38,500 nt of DNA from Deinococcus aquaticus. GTDB lineage: Bacteria > Deinococcota > Deinococci > Deinococcales > Deinococcaceae. Shown one piece after another: positions 18,311 to 26,493 of the stretch. Position 1 is the stretch's first letter. Every line of letters starts with the position of its first letter. The notes beneath the pieces were generated by a model. That model did not search any database. It was not told where the DNA came from and saw only the letters and a program-made list of their open reading frames with translations. A program made the translations under genes and the position numbers. The stretch is taken from positions 1,504,001-1,542,500 of the forward strand of contig NZ_CP115165.1 in assembly GCF_028622095.1 (NCBI RefSeq), written 5' to 3'.

Positions 18311-18443
18311 CGGTCCTCACTATAGGTAACGCCCGACCCGGCAGGCCCTGAAGCGGGACGGGGTTCACAAAGAACCGCCTTTCAGAGCGGGCCGGGGCCG
18401 CGCCGCACGCGAAGTCCGGGGTCGGTACCGGCCGGCCTGCGCC

Positions 18444-18539
18444 TCAGCGTTTGCTGCGGGGTCGGGACGCCGGGCGTTCCTGCCACGCCGCCAGAAGCAG
18501 GGAAATCACAATCACCAGACCAGCCAGTAACAGTTCCAT
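18444..18539 (-). CDS. 31-residue single-span membrane peptide
   Basis: From an ATG at 18537-18539 the frame reads MELLLAGLVIVISLLLAAWQ followed by ERPASRPRSKR and a stop. That is one membrane helix with a basic cytoplasmic tail. A perfect AAGGAG (18549-18554) lies 9 nt upstream, strong support for a real small gene. It superficially resembles tiny subunits such as KdpF, but no kdp genes are present. Function unknown. Confidence 0.65.
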   Translation of the reverse strand: MELLLAGLVIVISLLLAAWQERPASRPRSKR

Positions 18540-18724
18540 ACAGGTATTCTCCTTTTCTTCACCTGACGTTAAGGTCACGCAATACGGCGCGGCTGTGAAA
18601 AACCCCCCAACATCAGTTCAGATCAAACGGAATACGCGAATCTACCCCCCCAGCCCCCCCGCTGTCACCCCGCAGTCAGCCGCCCGGCCGGCGCACTCCA
18701 GCCGGCCCGTTGCAGCCTGTGCAC
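18540..18724. other. Intergenic region between the EVE gene and the small membrane peptide
   Basis: Beyond the AAGGAG ribosome site at 18549-18554, I see no gene here. There are C-runs (18602-18608, 18646-18659) and no convincing promoter or terminator. Confidence 0.4.
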
Positions 18725-19207
18725 TCACGACAACCCCGACAGGTCCCCGAAATCCAGGCCAGCGGCGTCCAGCGTCGCCCAGAACGCCCCAGCCTCCACC
18801 GGCACCACACTCAGACGCGACCCCCGACCCGTCAGCGGCGAACCCTCCCACTCGGGCATCAACCGCAGCGCATCCAGCGGCACCACACCCGGAAACGCCA
18901 CCACCGGCTCCACATCCACCATGCTCCAGCGCGGCGCGTCCACACCTGACTTCGGATCGAAGTACGCACTCGCCGGATCAAACTGAAGGTCGTCCGCGTA
19001 CGCCTCCCGGCAGACCCGCGCCACGCCCACCACGCCCGGCGGCCGCGCATTCGAGTGGTAGAACAGGCACAGATCCCCCTCGCGCATGTCACGCAGGAAA
19101 TTCCGCGCCTGATAGTTCCGCACGCCATTCCACGGCTCGCGCCGCACCCGCACCAGATCAGGAAAACCGAACACATCCGGCTCGGACTTGAGTAACCAGA
19201 AACGCAT
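18725..19207 (-). CDS. EVE domain-containing protein
   Basis: The 160-residue protein begins RFWLLKSEPDVFGFPDL and continues with WNGVRNYQARNFLRDMREGDLCLFYHSN and GVVGVARV, the typical EVE (PUA-like, THYN1-type) signature, in which the aromatic residues form a pocket for modified bases in DNA or RNA. No endonuclease or other domain is fused. A TAGGCT hexamer (minus strand, 19215-19220) lies 7 nt before the ATG, so it is probably leaderless and monocistronic. Binding of a modified base is inferred from the family. Confidence 0.9.
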   Translation of the reverse strand: MRFWLLKSEPDVFGFPDLVRVRREPWNGVRNYQARNFLRDMREGDLCLFYHSNARPPGVVGVARVCREAYADDLQFDPASAYFDPKSGVDAPRWSMVDVEPVVAFPGVVPLDALRLMPEWEGSPLTGRGSRLSVVPVEAGAFWATLDAAGLDFGDLSGLS

Positions 19208-19225
19208 GAAAAGCAGCCTAGAGCA

Positions 19226-20332
19226 TCACCCGCCGGGCGTGCCCGTCACCAGCGGCGGCAGCGGAATGGGTTTCTGGCCCTTGAAGCCGACCGTCATCCC
19301 GCCCCAGCTGTAGCCGTCCGCATTGTTCGGGACGTGATCCAGCGGCATGACCGCCACGTACGTTCCCCGCGCCTTCGGGCTGGCTGGACCCGTGGGCATC
19401 GGCGAGTAGGTGTTCGGATCGGCCTCGGGGTCCACACGCAGCCGGTACAGCACCCGCCACTCGTTCAACCGCAGAGGCTGGTGCAAGCTCAGCACGCCAT
19501 TCTCGCCGCTGGGGCGCACGGTGCGCGTCACGGTCGTGGGAGGCACGCTGTTCAGCCGCTCCCTGATCTGATGCAGGCGGACGGCGGGGTTACTGCAGGC
19601 TCCCTCGATGAATCCCCCTCCCCTTGGACCGGAGGTGATTTCGATCCCCGAGTTCCAGAACGGCGACGGCAGGCCGAAACCCGTCATGAAGATCCGGCTG
19701 TGTTCCTGACCATCGCACGTGACGTCCTGCGTGATCAGCAGCGCGCGTTCCTGGTAGCGGTAACTGCCGGGAATACGGCCCCGGAAGTTCTGTTCCTCGT
19801 CGTTCACGAGGTCCTTGCTGAACAGACTGACCTGCTCAGGCCCGTACCTCTGGTCCGCCGTGGAGACCGTCACGTACAGCACGGCTTTCGTGCCGCGCGG
19901 GTAGGTCAGCGTGACCGCCTGATACGTGCCGCGTGGGGCGCTGGTGTCACTGAACAGCGCGTTGATGTCCCGCTGATTCATCGGACCGAACTGCGCGCCT
20001 TCGCGTGGGGGCAGCCACTCGCGGTACGCAGTCCAGCCCAGGCCGCCCATGAGCAACGCGGCCAGCGTGAACCACCCGGCGCGGTGCGTGAAGGCGTGTC
20101 CCAGCAGGCCCCGGTTGACGGGCTGCGGGTCGCCCATGCCGCGCACGGCGAGGTACTCGGCTTCCTCAGGCGAGAATCCGTGCGCCTGATGCTCCTGCAT
20201 GCGTTCGGTCAGGTGCGCGCGGAGTTCGGCGGCGGCGTCCAGGCGTTCGGCTCTGGGCAGGCCGCGCGTGGCGTGGTGGATGTACGCGTCGGCGCTCAGG
20301 GGCCGGCGGGGGCGGCGCAGGCGGCGGGTCAC
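19226..20332 (-). CDS. Membrane protein partnered with PadR
   Basis: The 368-residue protein starts with an N-terminal region (AERLDAAAELRAHLTERMQEHQAHGFSPEEAEYLAVRGMGDP, about 28-69) like the HAAS or permease-prefix domain often encoded beside PadR regulators. One membrane span follows (about 86-102, AGWFTLAALLMGGLGWTAY), then a large presumably extracytoplasmic beta-rich domain of unknown function. The start is a GTG at 20332 that overlaps the padR stop by 4 bp (GTGA, 20329-20332). It is the second gene of the padR operon and is probably controlled by it; a stress or anti-sigma-like role is possible but unproven. Confidence 0.8.
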   Translation of the reverse strand: MTRRLRRPRRPLSADAYIHHATRGLPRAERLDAAAELRAHLTERMQEHQAHGFSPEEAEYLAVRGMGDPQPVNRGLLGHAFTHRAGWFTLAALLMGGLGWTAYREWLPPREGAQFGPMNQRDINALFSDTSAPRGTYQAVTLTYPRGTKAVLYVTVSTADQRYGPEQVSLFSKDLVNDEEQNFRGRIPGSYRYQERALLITQDVTCDGQEHSRIFMTGFGLPSPFWNSGIEITSGPRGGGFIEGACSNPAVRLHQIRERLNSVPPTTVTRTVRPSGENGVLSLHQPLRLNEWRVLYRLRVDPEADPNTYSPMPTGPASPKARGTYVAVMPLDHVPNNADGYSWGGMTVGFKGQKPIPLPPLVTGTPGG

Positions 20333-20685
20333 GCGGACCGCCGGGTGGGGGTGCGGATCAGCAGGGCGCGGATCAGCAGGGCGTCCAGCGCGCCGCGCAG
20401 CGTCTGCCATTCCTGGCGTTTGGTGTGCAGGGCCTCGCGGCCATTTTCAGTGAGGCGGTAAACCTTGCGGGGGGCGCCGCCCCGGTCGCTGGGTTGCCAG
20501 TCGCTCTCGATCCACCCGGCTTTCACGAGGCGGTGCAGGGCGGGGTAGAGGCTGCCCTCGCGCAGGTCGAACAGGCCGCCGCTGCGGTCGTTGACGTGCC
20601 GCAGGATGTCCAGCCCGTAGCGGGGCTGGTCCTGAAGGGCGGCGAGCAGGGCGAGGTCGAGCGTGCCGGATTTCAGTGGATTCAT
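20329..20685 (-). CDS. PadR-family transcriptional regulator
   Basis: The 118-residue protein is a typical short PadR repressor: KSGTLDLALLAALQDQPRYGLDIL, then LREGSLYPALHRLVKAGWIESDW as the recognition part of the winged helix, and APRKVYRLTENGREAL as the wing, with a short dimerisation helix. The start is the ATG at 20685; the promoter and two inverted repeats (20707-20752) end just upstream, which excludes the longer reading frame. It is transcribed with the membrane-protein gene and is likely autoregulated. Confidence 0.92.
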   Translation of the reverse strand: MNPLKSGTLDLALLAALQDQPRYGLDILRHVNDRSGGLFDLREGSLYPALHRLVKAGWIESDWQPSDRGGAPRKVYRLTENGREALHTKRQEWQTLRGALDALLIRALLIRTPTRRSA

Positions 20686-20706
20686 GGGCGTGCCCCCGGG
20701 TAGTGT

Positions 20707-20752
20707 CTTGCTCTGCAAGGTAATGAGGGGCCGGTATCTTGTCAAGCAAGAT
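20707..20752 (-). promoter_or_regulatory. padR promoter with two operator-like inverted repeats
   Basis: On the minus strand, TTGACA (20740-20745), 17 bp and TACCTT (20717-20722) form a good promoter. Inverted repeat ATCTTG/CAAGAT (20736-20752, 5-bp spacer) covers the -35 and CTTGC/GCAAG (20707-20719, 3-bp spacer) covers the region after the -10. Their centres are 31 bp apart, about three turns, as expected for two cooperative dimers. PadR binding is inferred. Confidence 0.75.
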
Positions 20753-20830
20753 TGTTGGGCGTGGTCCTGATCGCCCGCTTCGGTTCCTTCGGCCACCGTC
20801 CCGGTCGCGCGGCCGCTCTACACTGACGGC

Positions 20831-21922
20831 GTGCGTGCCTCGCCCTGGCTTCCGGTTCTGTTGATCCTCGCGCTGGCCGCCTACCTGCTGCCAGACGCGA
20901 AGCTGCCGTTCGGCCAGCCCTCCTTCCAGGTGGGTCCGGCCCCGCAGGCGCAGGCTCCGGCGCTGCCCAACCAGCTGGGCGCCGATACGCGCGAGGTGTT
21001 CACGGCCTCGCGCCCGGCCACGGTGCGCGTGGAGAGCCTGAACCCCGACACCCGCAACGCGGGCCTGGGCACCGGCTTCTTCATCAGCCAGGACGGACTG
21101 GTGCTCACGGCGTACCACGTGGTCAGCGGCGGGCGGCTGTTCCAGATCAGTACCCTGAGCGGCAAGACGTACCCGGCCACCGTGACGGCCTTCGACGCGC
21201 AGGCCGACGTGGCCGTACTGCAGGTCACGCGCGCTCCGGGCGGCGGGTTCCCGTTCCTGCCGCTGGCACCCCGCGCGCCCCGCGTGGGCGAGGCGGTCCT
21301 GGCCATCGGGAACAGCGGCGGCGATTACCTGCAACCCCGCCAGGGCACCCTGCTGGGCCTGAACGCGCAGGCGGGCCGCGCGGACTTCCCGCAGGGCACC
21401 CTGGAAATGAGTGCGCCCCTCTCGCCCGGCGACAGCGGCGGCCCGATCCTCGACCCGACCGGGCAGGTGATCGGCGTGGTCAGTTACATCAGCCTGGACG
21501 GCAGCGGCCAGACACGCCGCAGTTACGCCGTGCCAGTCGTCGAGGGTGGCCCGCTGATCGCCGCGTTGCGCCGGGGTGAGAAGAAGGACGTGCCGGTCGT
21601 GGGCTTGCTGTTCGACCTGGTTCACAGCGGCCAGGGCGGCCTGGACGGCGCAGTGATCAGCGGCGTGGCCCGCCGCAGTCCCGCCGAGCGCGCCGGTCTG
21701 CGCGGCAGTACCTTCGACGCGCAGGACAACCTGACGGCCCTGGGGGACATCGTGACCAGCGTGAACGGACAGCGCACCCGCGACGCCGATCAGGTCATTG
21801 CCGCCATCCGCCGCGCCCGCGTGGGGGACACGGTCACGCTCGGGTACACCCGTGACGGCGAGGCCCGCACCGCGCAGATCACCCTGGTGCCCAAGGCCAG
21901 CGTGCCCGACCTTCAGGAGTGA
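20831..21922 (+). CDS. Trypsin-like serine protease with a PDZ domain (DegP/HtrA-like)
   Basis: The 363-residue protein has an N-terminal membrane anchor or signal (LPVLLILALAAYLLP), then a trypsin-fold domain with His 96 in TAYHVVSGG, Asp 126 in QADVAVLQV and Ser 202 in SPGDSGGP, and a C-terminal PDZ domain (about 265-355) with GAVISGVARRSPAERAGLR and GDIVTSVNGQ. It should act outside the membrane in protein quality control. Only one PDZ domain is present. The start is a GTG at 20831, with TACACT (20819-20824) 6 nt upstream, so the mRNA is leaderless. Confidence 0.92.
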   Translation: MRASPWLPVLLILALAAYLLPDAKLPFGQPSFQVGPAPQAQAPALPNQLGADTREVFTASRPATVRVESLNPDTRNAGLGTGFFISQDGLVLTAYHVVSGGRLFQISTLSGKTYPATVTAFDAQADVAVLQVTRAPGGGFPFLPLAPRAPRVGEAVLAIGNSGGDYLQPRQGTLLGLNAQAGRADFPQGTLEMSAPLSPGDSGGPILDPTGQVIGVVSYISLDGSGQTRRSYAVPVVEGGPLIAALRRGEKKDVPVVGLLFDLVHSGQGGLDGAVISGVARRSPAERAGLRGSTFDAQDNLTALGDIVTSVNGQRTRDADQVIAAIRRARVGDTVTLGYTRDGEARTAQITLVPKASVPDLQE

Positions 21923-22007
21923 CCGGGCCGCGCGACTGCTGCGCGGCATGAACGCCTCTGAACGCTGCGCCCATCCGCACGTCACGCGGTGGGCGCAGAC
22001 TGAACGG

Positions 22008-22223
22008 ATGTCCAGAGCATTCGTGAAAGAAGACGAGGGTGAACGCTGGTCGCCGCCCACCGCGCCGCGCGCCTACCGCATCGTGTGGACCGGGTACGCC
22101 ACCGAACCGGAAGTCATGAAGGAAACCGACGACCTGCTGGAGGCCCTGAAGTGGATGGGCAGCCGCGACCGCCGCGAATTCGAGATCCGCGACGCGGCCG
22201 GTGTGCTGCTCGCCACCGGCTGA
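22008..22223 (+). CDS. Small conserved-looking protein of unknown function
   Basis: This 71-residue acidic protein (MSRAFVKEDEGERW to AAGVLLATG) has alternating strands and one helix (EVMKETDDLLEALKWMG) but no known motif. It lies downstream of the protease gene and ends before a strong hairpin. No clear ribosome site; a CAGACT hexamer lies 6 nt upstream. I consider it real because of coding-like composition and the terminator, but the family is unknown. Confidence 0.6.
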   Translation: MSRAFVKEDEGERWSPPTAPRAYRIVWTGYATEPEVMKETDDLLEALKWMGSRDRREFEIRDAAGVLLATG

Positions 22224-22248
22224 CCGCGCCCGTTCCCACCCTGCGCGA

Positions 22249-22288
22249 GAGAAGGACAGCGGCGGCTTCTGCGCCCGCTGTCCTTCTC
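22249..22288 (+). terminator. Long perfect stem-loop after the 71-residue gene
   Basis: A perfect 14-bp stem (GAGAAGGACAGCGG with its complement at 22275-22288) and a 12-nt loop follows the gene by about 25 nt, with no T-tract. It could stop transcription or protect the 3' end, and it lies beside repeat copy 2. Confidence 0.5.
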
Positions 22289-22310
22289 CCACTGTGCTTC
22301 GCAGCTCTGC

Positions 22311-22378
22311 GAGTCCGCTCGGGTTGAACGGTTTTGCAAACCACGGTTTTGCAGCCCACTGGGCCGGAGTCCGTCTTA
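22311..22378 (-). repeat. Intergenic hairpin repeat, copy 2 (chimeric)
   Basis: Read on the minus strand it starts TAAGACGGACTCC, in which TAA is the stop codon of the aldose epimerase gene. Its two arms do not pair: the 5' arm is GGCCCAG-type and the 3' arm GTTCAACC-type, with a duplicated TTTGCAAAACC segment, suggesting recombination between two copies. Confidence 0.7.
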
Positions 22379-23287
22379 CCAGTTGCCTTCCAGCGTCACG
22401 CGCGCCGTGCCCGCGAGGCTCTGACCGGGTTCCAGGACGCGCAGGTCCACGCCTGCCACGCCCCGCGCCGCGAGGTTGAAAGCGTCGGTCGCGTGTGACA
22501 CCGGCTCGATAGCCAGGCTGCCGTCCGGGGCGGTGAACACGACCACGTGCGAGTACACGTTGTCGGCCGTGACTGTCAGTGCCCGCTCGCCCCAGTCCAG
22601 GCGGGCCACGCCGTCCCAGGCGGTATAGGTGCGGTCGATGTGCCGCTCGCCAACCGGCGTGGGCGTCCGGTAATCCTCGGCGGGCTGCACGGGGCGGGCC
22701 TCGCCCAGCGTCAACTGGCGTTCGTCAGTGTCGTAGATCAGCTCCGCGCCCACCTGTAGCGCCGGGTCCACGCCCTCCTGCATGCGCGCGAAGTACGGGT
22801 GCAGGCCCAGCCCGGCGGGCATGGCCGCAGCGTCCTCGTTCGTCAGGGTGACGGTCGTATCGAAGTGCAGGCCGTGCAGGCGGTACTCGACCTGCGCCGT
22901 GAACGCCCACGGCCAGTTGATGTCCGCAAAGGCCCGGCTGTCGAACGTACAGCGCAGGTGCGAGTCCGATACCCGCTCGACCTGCCACGGGCGGTTGCGT
23001 ACGTCCCCGTGCTGCGCCAGCCCGTCTTTCGTGTTCACCCGCAGCTGCACCTCGCGGCCCGCGAACGTGAAGTGCGCGTCCCGGATGCGGTTACTGAACG
23101 GCAGCAGCGTGAAACTGGCGCACTGACTGCTGGTCTGCACGTCCGATAACTCCACGTGCCGCATGACCGGGCGGCCCGACGCGGCGCGCAGATTCAGCAC
23201 GCTGGCTCCCAGTCCCGGCAGGACATCCAACTCGAACGCCCCGTTCGAGACGCGCAGCACCTCCAGGTCCGGCTGGCTTGCCGTCAC
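22376..23287 (-). CDS. Aldose 1-epimerase-like protein
   Basis: The 303-residue protein matches the galactose mutarotase fold: NGAFELDVLPGLGASVLNL at the N-terminus, LLPFSNRI, GLAQHGDVRNRPW with a catalytic-type His, GLGLHPYF with a second His, and SLAIEPVSHATDAFN near the C-terminus holding the likely catalytic Glu. It would interconvert the anomers of an aldose sugar. Start: a GTG at 23287 overlapping the stop of the TrmH-family gene by 4 bp (GTGA). The gene ends in a repeat element. The exact sugar is unknown. Confidence 0.88.
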   Translation of the reverse strand: MTASQPDLEVLRVSNGAFELDVLPGLGASVLNLRAASGRPVMRHVELSDVQTSSQCASFTLLPFSNRIRDAHFTFAGREVQLRVNTKDGLAQHGDVRNRPWQVERVSDSHLRCTFDSRAFADINWPWAFTAQVEYRLHGLHFDTTVTLTNEDAAAMPAGLGLHPYFARMQEGVDPALQVGAELIYDTDERQLTLGEARPVQPAEDYRTPTPVGERHIDRTYTAWDGVARLDWGERALTVTADNVYSHVVVFTAPDGSLAIEPVSHATDAFNLAARGVAGVDLRVLEPGQSLAGTARVTLEGNW

Positions 23288-23997
23288 TGATCCCGCCGGC
23301 GCGTCGCCTCGAACAGCAGGATGCCCGCCGCGACCGATGCGTTCAGGCTCTGTACCCGCCCGCGTACCGGAATGCTGACCAGCGCGTCGCACTTCTCACG
23401 CACCAGCCGGCGCATGCCCTCGCCCTCCGCACCGATCACCAGCGCCACCTTCCCGCTGAAATCCACGCGGCGCACGTCCTCGGCCGCCTCGCCCGCCGCT
23501 CCGTACACCCACACGTTCTCCTGCTTGAGCTGCTCGATCAGGCGCGGCAGGTTCTTCGTCTGCGCTACTGGCAGGTAACTCGTCGCCCCGGCTGCCGTTT
23601 TCGCCACGACCGGCGACAGCGGCGCGCTGCGGCGTTCCTCTACGACCACGCCGTGCGCGCCCAGCACCTCCGCGCTGCGGATGATCGCCCCAAAATTCCG
23701 GGGGTCCGTGATGCCGTCCAGCAGCACGATCAGCAGATCCTCGCCGCGCTGCTCGGCCAGCGCCAGGATGTCGTCCACCTCCGCCCAGGCCATGTCCTCG
23801 ACCTCGGCCATCACACCCTGATGCTGCGTGGTGCCCGCCAGCTGATCCAGCTCAATGCGCGGCGCGAAGCGCAGTTTCACCCCGGACGCCTTGAGCTGCG
23901 CCACGAACGCTTCCTCCACCCCGCGCGCCACCAGTACCTCGGACACACGACCGTCCTGAAGCGCCTCTAATACCGGATTCCGACCGTACAGCAACAT
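23284..23997 (-). CDS. TrmH/SpoU-family RNA 2'-O-methyltransferase (RlmB-like)
   Basis: The 237-residue protein has the SPOUT knot motifs: DPRNFGAIIRSAEVLGAHGVVV, VIGAEGEGMRRLV, and IPVRGRVQSLNASVAAGI, the three signatures of the family, plus an N-terminal RNA substrate-binding domain starting LLYGRNPVLEAL. It is likely to methylate a 2'-OH in 23S rRNA, as RlmB does, although a tRNA target cannot be excluded. The ATG at 23997 is chosen because TACACT (minus strand, 24004-24009) lies 6 nt upstream. It is the first gene of a two-gene unit with the epimerase. Confidence 0.9.
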   Translation of the reverse strand: MLLYGRNPVLEALQDGRVSEVLVARGVEEAFVAQLKASGVKLRFAPRIELDQLAGTTQHQGVMAEVEDMAWAEVDDILALAEQRGEDLLIVLLDGITDPRNFGAIIRSAEVLGAHGVVVEERRSAPLSPVVAKTAAGATSYLPVAQTKNLPRLIEQLKQENVWVYGAAGEAAEDVRRVDFSGKVALVIGAEGEGMRRLVREKCDALVSIPVRGRVQSLNASVAAGILLFEATRRRDQ

Positions 23998-24025
23998 GAG
24001 GGCAGTGTACCCGCCCCGCCCACCG

Positions 24026-24412
24026 TCAGGCCGGTGCCACCACGAACGCTGCGCTGTCGTAGTACGTGCGGAACGCCGAAACCTTCCCGCCAGCAAGTTC
24101 GATCAGGCTGACCCCCCGGTACTCCACCGGATGCCCGCCCCGGAGCCGTCCGGACGCCGTCCACTCCATGACCCCCAGCCCGCCTGCCTCGTGGCTGTGC
24201 GTGAACTCGCTGCGGATCTCCTCGAAGTTCCCCAGGTACGTCTCCCAGAAGGCCCGCGCGCCCGCCTCACCCTCCCAGGTCTGCTGCGTCAGGTTGCGCA
24301 GGGTCACGTCCGGCGCGTGCAGCGCCAGCAGACCAGACACGTCCCCCGACGATTCCGCCGCCTGCAACGCTGCCATGAAAGCCTGTGTGGTCGTCTGCTG
24401 ATCGTTCGTCAT
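24026..24412 (-). CDS. NTF2-like / SnoaL-type protein
   Basis: The 128-residue protein has the cone-shaped NTF2-like fold pattern: an N-terminal helix (TTTQAFMAALQAAESSGDVSGLLALHAPDVTL), then strands with FWETYLGNFEEI, VEYRGVSLIELAGGKVSAFRTYYDSAAF. Such proteins bind or isomerise small ligands, or act as stress proteins. The ligand is unknown. The start is the ATG at 24412 and a GGTGGGGGC purine run precedes it. Confidence 0.8.
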   Translation of the reverse strand: MTNDQQTTTQAFMAALQAAESSGDVSGLLALHAPDVTLRNLTQQTWEGEAGARAFWETYLGNFEEIRSEFTHSHEAGGLGVMEWTASGRLRGGHPVEYRGVSLIELAGGKVSAFRTYYDSAAFVVAPA

Positions 24413-24534
24413 GCCCCCACCAGACCACCCCGCCACGCCGCGCCCCGTAAGAAGACCCACCGAGCCAACGCGACATGAACACATGCCCCGCCGCATGAGT
24501 GCCAGCCCACAGGACGCTGAACCCCCGCAAGCAG

Positions 24535-24556
24535 AAACCCCCACGCGGGGTGGGGG
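24535..24556 (-). terminator. Terminator of the tRNA-Lys gene
   Basis: On the minus strand CCCCCAC and GTGGGGG (7 bp, 5-nt loop) are followed by TTT, immediately beyond the CCA end of the tRNA. Confidence 0.7.
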
Positions 24557-24563
24557 TCTGTTC

Positions 24564-24639
<76 letters not shown>

Positions 24640-24651
24640 AGAGCGAGGGGA

Positions 24652-24680
24652 AGTATACGGGTGGTCCCGGTTCCTGTCAA
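24652..24680 (-). promoter_or_regulatory. Consensus promoter of tRNA-Lys
   Basis: TTGACA (24675-24680), a 17-bp spacer and TATACT (24652-24657) stand on the minus strand, 13 nt before the mature tRNA. The -35 is only 7 nt downstream of the folC stop codon. Confidence 0.9.
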
Positions 24681-24687
24681 GCGGGCT

Positions 24688-25890
24688 TCAGTGGTCCGCG
24701 CCGGGAAGCTGCGTGCGGGCGTGCCCGGCGAGGTACAGGCTGCCCGTGATCAGCAGGGTGCCGCCGGGCGGGGTGAGGGCCAGGGCGTGGGCCAGGGCGC
24801 GGGTCATGTCGGGGACGGCCTCTCCGCCGTGCGTGGCGGCGAGTTCCTGGGGGGGCGTGGCGAGGTCGCCGGGCGCGGTGAACACCCGCTGCGGGGTCAG
24901 CGGCAGCAGCGGGGCGAGGGTGGCGCCAGTATCCTTGCGGGCCAGATTCCCGAACAGCAGCGTGTGAACGGGCGTGCCGTGCAGGGCGGCGGCCAGGGCG
25001 CGGGTGGCGTGGGGATTGTGCGCGCCGTCGATCAGGACCGTGCGGCCGTCCACCTGAAAGCGTTCCAGGCGGGCGGGGTGCGTGGCGTTCAGGGCGGCGT
25101 CCACGCCCGGCCCGTACCCGAGGGTGCGCAGGGTGGCGGCGGCCAGCGCGGCGTTGCGGTGCTGGTGCGGTCCCTCCAGCCGGGGCGGGCGCGGCAGCGT
25201 GAACAGGTCCGGGTGGGTGTCGGGGGTCAGCAGGGGAGCCCCGGCCTGCGCGGCGGCAGCAGCGATCACGGTCAGGGCCGCGCCGGTCGCGGTGGTCAGC
25301 AGGGGCACGCCGGGCTGGGCGGCCCCGGCCTTGTCGGCGGCGATGGCTTCCACGGTGCTGCCCAGCACGCCCACGTGATCCAGGTCCACGTTCGTGATGA
25401 TGGTCGCTGCCACGCGCGTCAGGGCCTGCGTGGCGTCGCTGCGGCCGCCCACGCCGGCTTCCATCACGGCGACCTGCACGCCGGCCCGCGCGAACTCCTG
25501 GCAGGCCAGGGCCAGGGTCAGGTCGAAGAACGCGGCGTCCGGTACGCTGGCCTGCGCCCACCGGATGAACGCGTCGGTGCGGGCTGGCGGGAGGTTCACG
25601 CCGTTCACGCGCACGCGCTCCTCGAAGTGCGTCAGGTGCGGACTGGTAAAGCGGCCCACCGGTACGCCCGAGGCCAGCAGGCCCGCCTCCAGCATGGCGC
25701 AGGTACTGCCCTTGCCGTTCGTGCCGATCACCCGCACGCTCTGAAAAGCCTGCTGTGGGTCGCCCAACTGCGCGAGCAGGGCCGCCGCGCCGTGCGGTCC
25801 GCGCGCCCGGCCTGCGCGCGTGCGCGAGTACAGCCAGTCGTAGTCCGGGTGGAGAGGGGAGGGGCGGGCGGGGTCGTGCTCGGCGTTCAC
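24688..25890 (-). CDS. folC: Folylpolyglutamate synthase / dihydrofolate synthase
   Basis: FolC adds glutamate to dihydropteroate and to reduced folates, which keeps them in the cell. The 400-residue protein has the ATP-binding loop GTNGKGST (about 56-63), TSPHLTHFEERVRVNG, EAGVGGRSDATQ, TNVDLDHVG and the C-terminal DGAHNPHA. All are Mur-ligase family signatures. The start is a GTG at 25890; TAGCCT (minus strand, 25897-25902) lies 6 nt upstream, so the mRNA is leaderless. It is divergent from purE with 72 bp between the starts, and the tRNA-Lys gene follows directly downstream. Confidence 0.93.
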   Translation of the reverse strand: MNAEHDPARPSPLHPDYDWLYSRTRAGRARGPHGAAALLAQLGDPQQAFQSVRVIGTNGKGSTCAMLEAGLLASGVPVGRFTSPHLTHFEERVRVNGVNLPPARTDAFIRWAQASVPDAAFFDLTLALACQEFARAGVQVAVMEAGVGGRSDATQALTRVAATIITNVDLDHVGVLGSTVEAIAADKAGAAQPGVPLLTTATGAALTVIAAAAAQAGAPLLTPDTHPDLFTLPRPPRLEGPHQHRNAALAAATLRTLGYGPGVDAALNATHPARLERFQVDGRTVLIDGAHNPHATRALAAALHGTPVHTLLFGNLARKDTGATLAPLLPLTPQRVFTAPGDLATPPQELAATHGGEAVPDMTRALAHALALTPPGGTLLITGSLYLAGHARTQLPGADH

Positions 25891-25962
25891 CCGTGCAGGC
25901 TAGCGCGCCTGGGCCGGACAGGATGAGGCGCGGACCCGGCCGGGCCGGGTAGGATGCGGGCC

Positions 25963-26493
25963 GTGAACGATCTTGCAGTCCAGGCCGCCCCCCGGGTGGG
26001 CGTCGTGATGGGAAGCCGCAGCGATTTCGAGACCATGCAGGGCGCGCTGGACACCCTGCGGGACCTGGGTGTGCCGTACGAGGTGCGGGTGCTGTCCGCG
26101 CACCGCACGCCGGAACTGCTGTCCACGTACGGCGCGCGGGCCGAGCGGCTGGGCCTTGCGTGCATCATCGCGGGGGCGGGCGGCGCGGCGCATCTGCCGG
26201 GCATGCTGGCGGCGTTCACGCGCGTGCCGGTGCTGGGCGTGCCGGTGCAGTCCCGCGCCCTGAGCGGCCAGGACAGCCTGCTGAGCATCGTGCAGATGCC
26301 GGCCGGGGTGCCCGTGGCGACCTTCGCGATCGGCGCGGCAGGCGCGAAGAACGCGGCACTGTTTGCAGCGGCGATGCTGGCCACGACCGACGAAACGGTG
26401 CGCGCCCGCCTGGACGCCTTCCGGGCCGCGCAGACGCAGGCGGTGCTGGACGACCCGTTCTTCGACGGGCACCCGCAGGCGGGCGAGGCATGA
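25963..26493 (+). CDS. purE: N5-carboxyaminoimidazole ribonucleotide mutase
   Basis: PurE converts N5-CAIR to CAIR in purine synthesis. The 176-residue protein shows [23 protein letters not shown] and [15 protein letters not shown], with the conserved His of class I enzymes. The GTG at 25963 is preferred over an ATG at 25954, because the ATG overlaps a TAGGAT hexamer (25950-25955) that lies 7 nt before the GTG and so would be the -10 of a leaderless mRNA. It is overlapped by purK (ATGA, 26490-26493). Confidence 0.94.
   Translation: MNDLAVQAAPRVGVVMGSRSDFETMQGALDTLRDLGVPYEVRVLSAHRTPELLSTYGARAERLGLACIIAGAGGAAHLPGMLAAFTRVPVLGVPVQSRALSGQDSLLSIVQMPAGVPVATFAIGAAGAKNAALFAAAMLATTDETVRARLDAFRAAQTQAVLDDPFFDGHPQAGEA

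Noticed and set aside
20447..22060. 537-residue minus-strand frame opposite the protease gene
   Set aside because: The trypsin-PDZ protein on the plus strand has complete catalytic motifs; this is its shadow.
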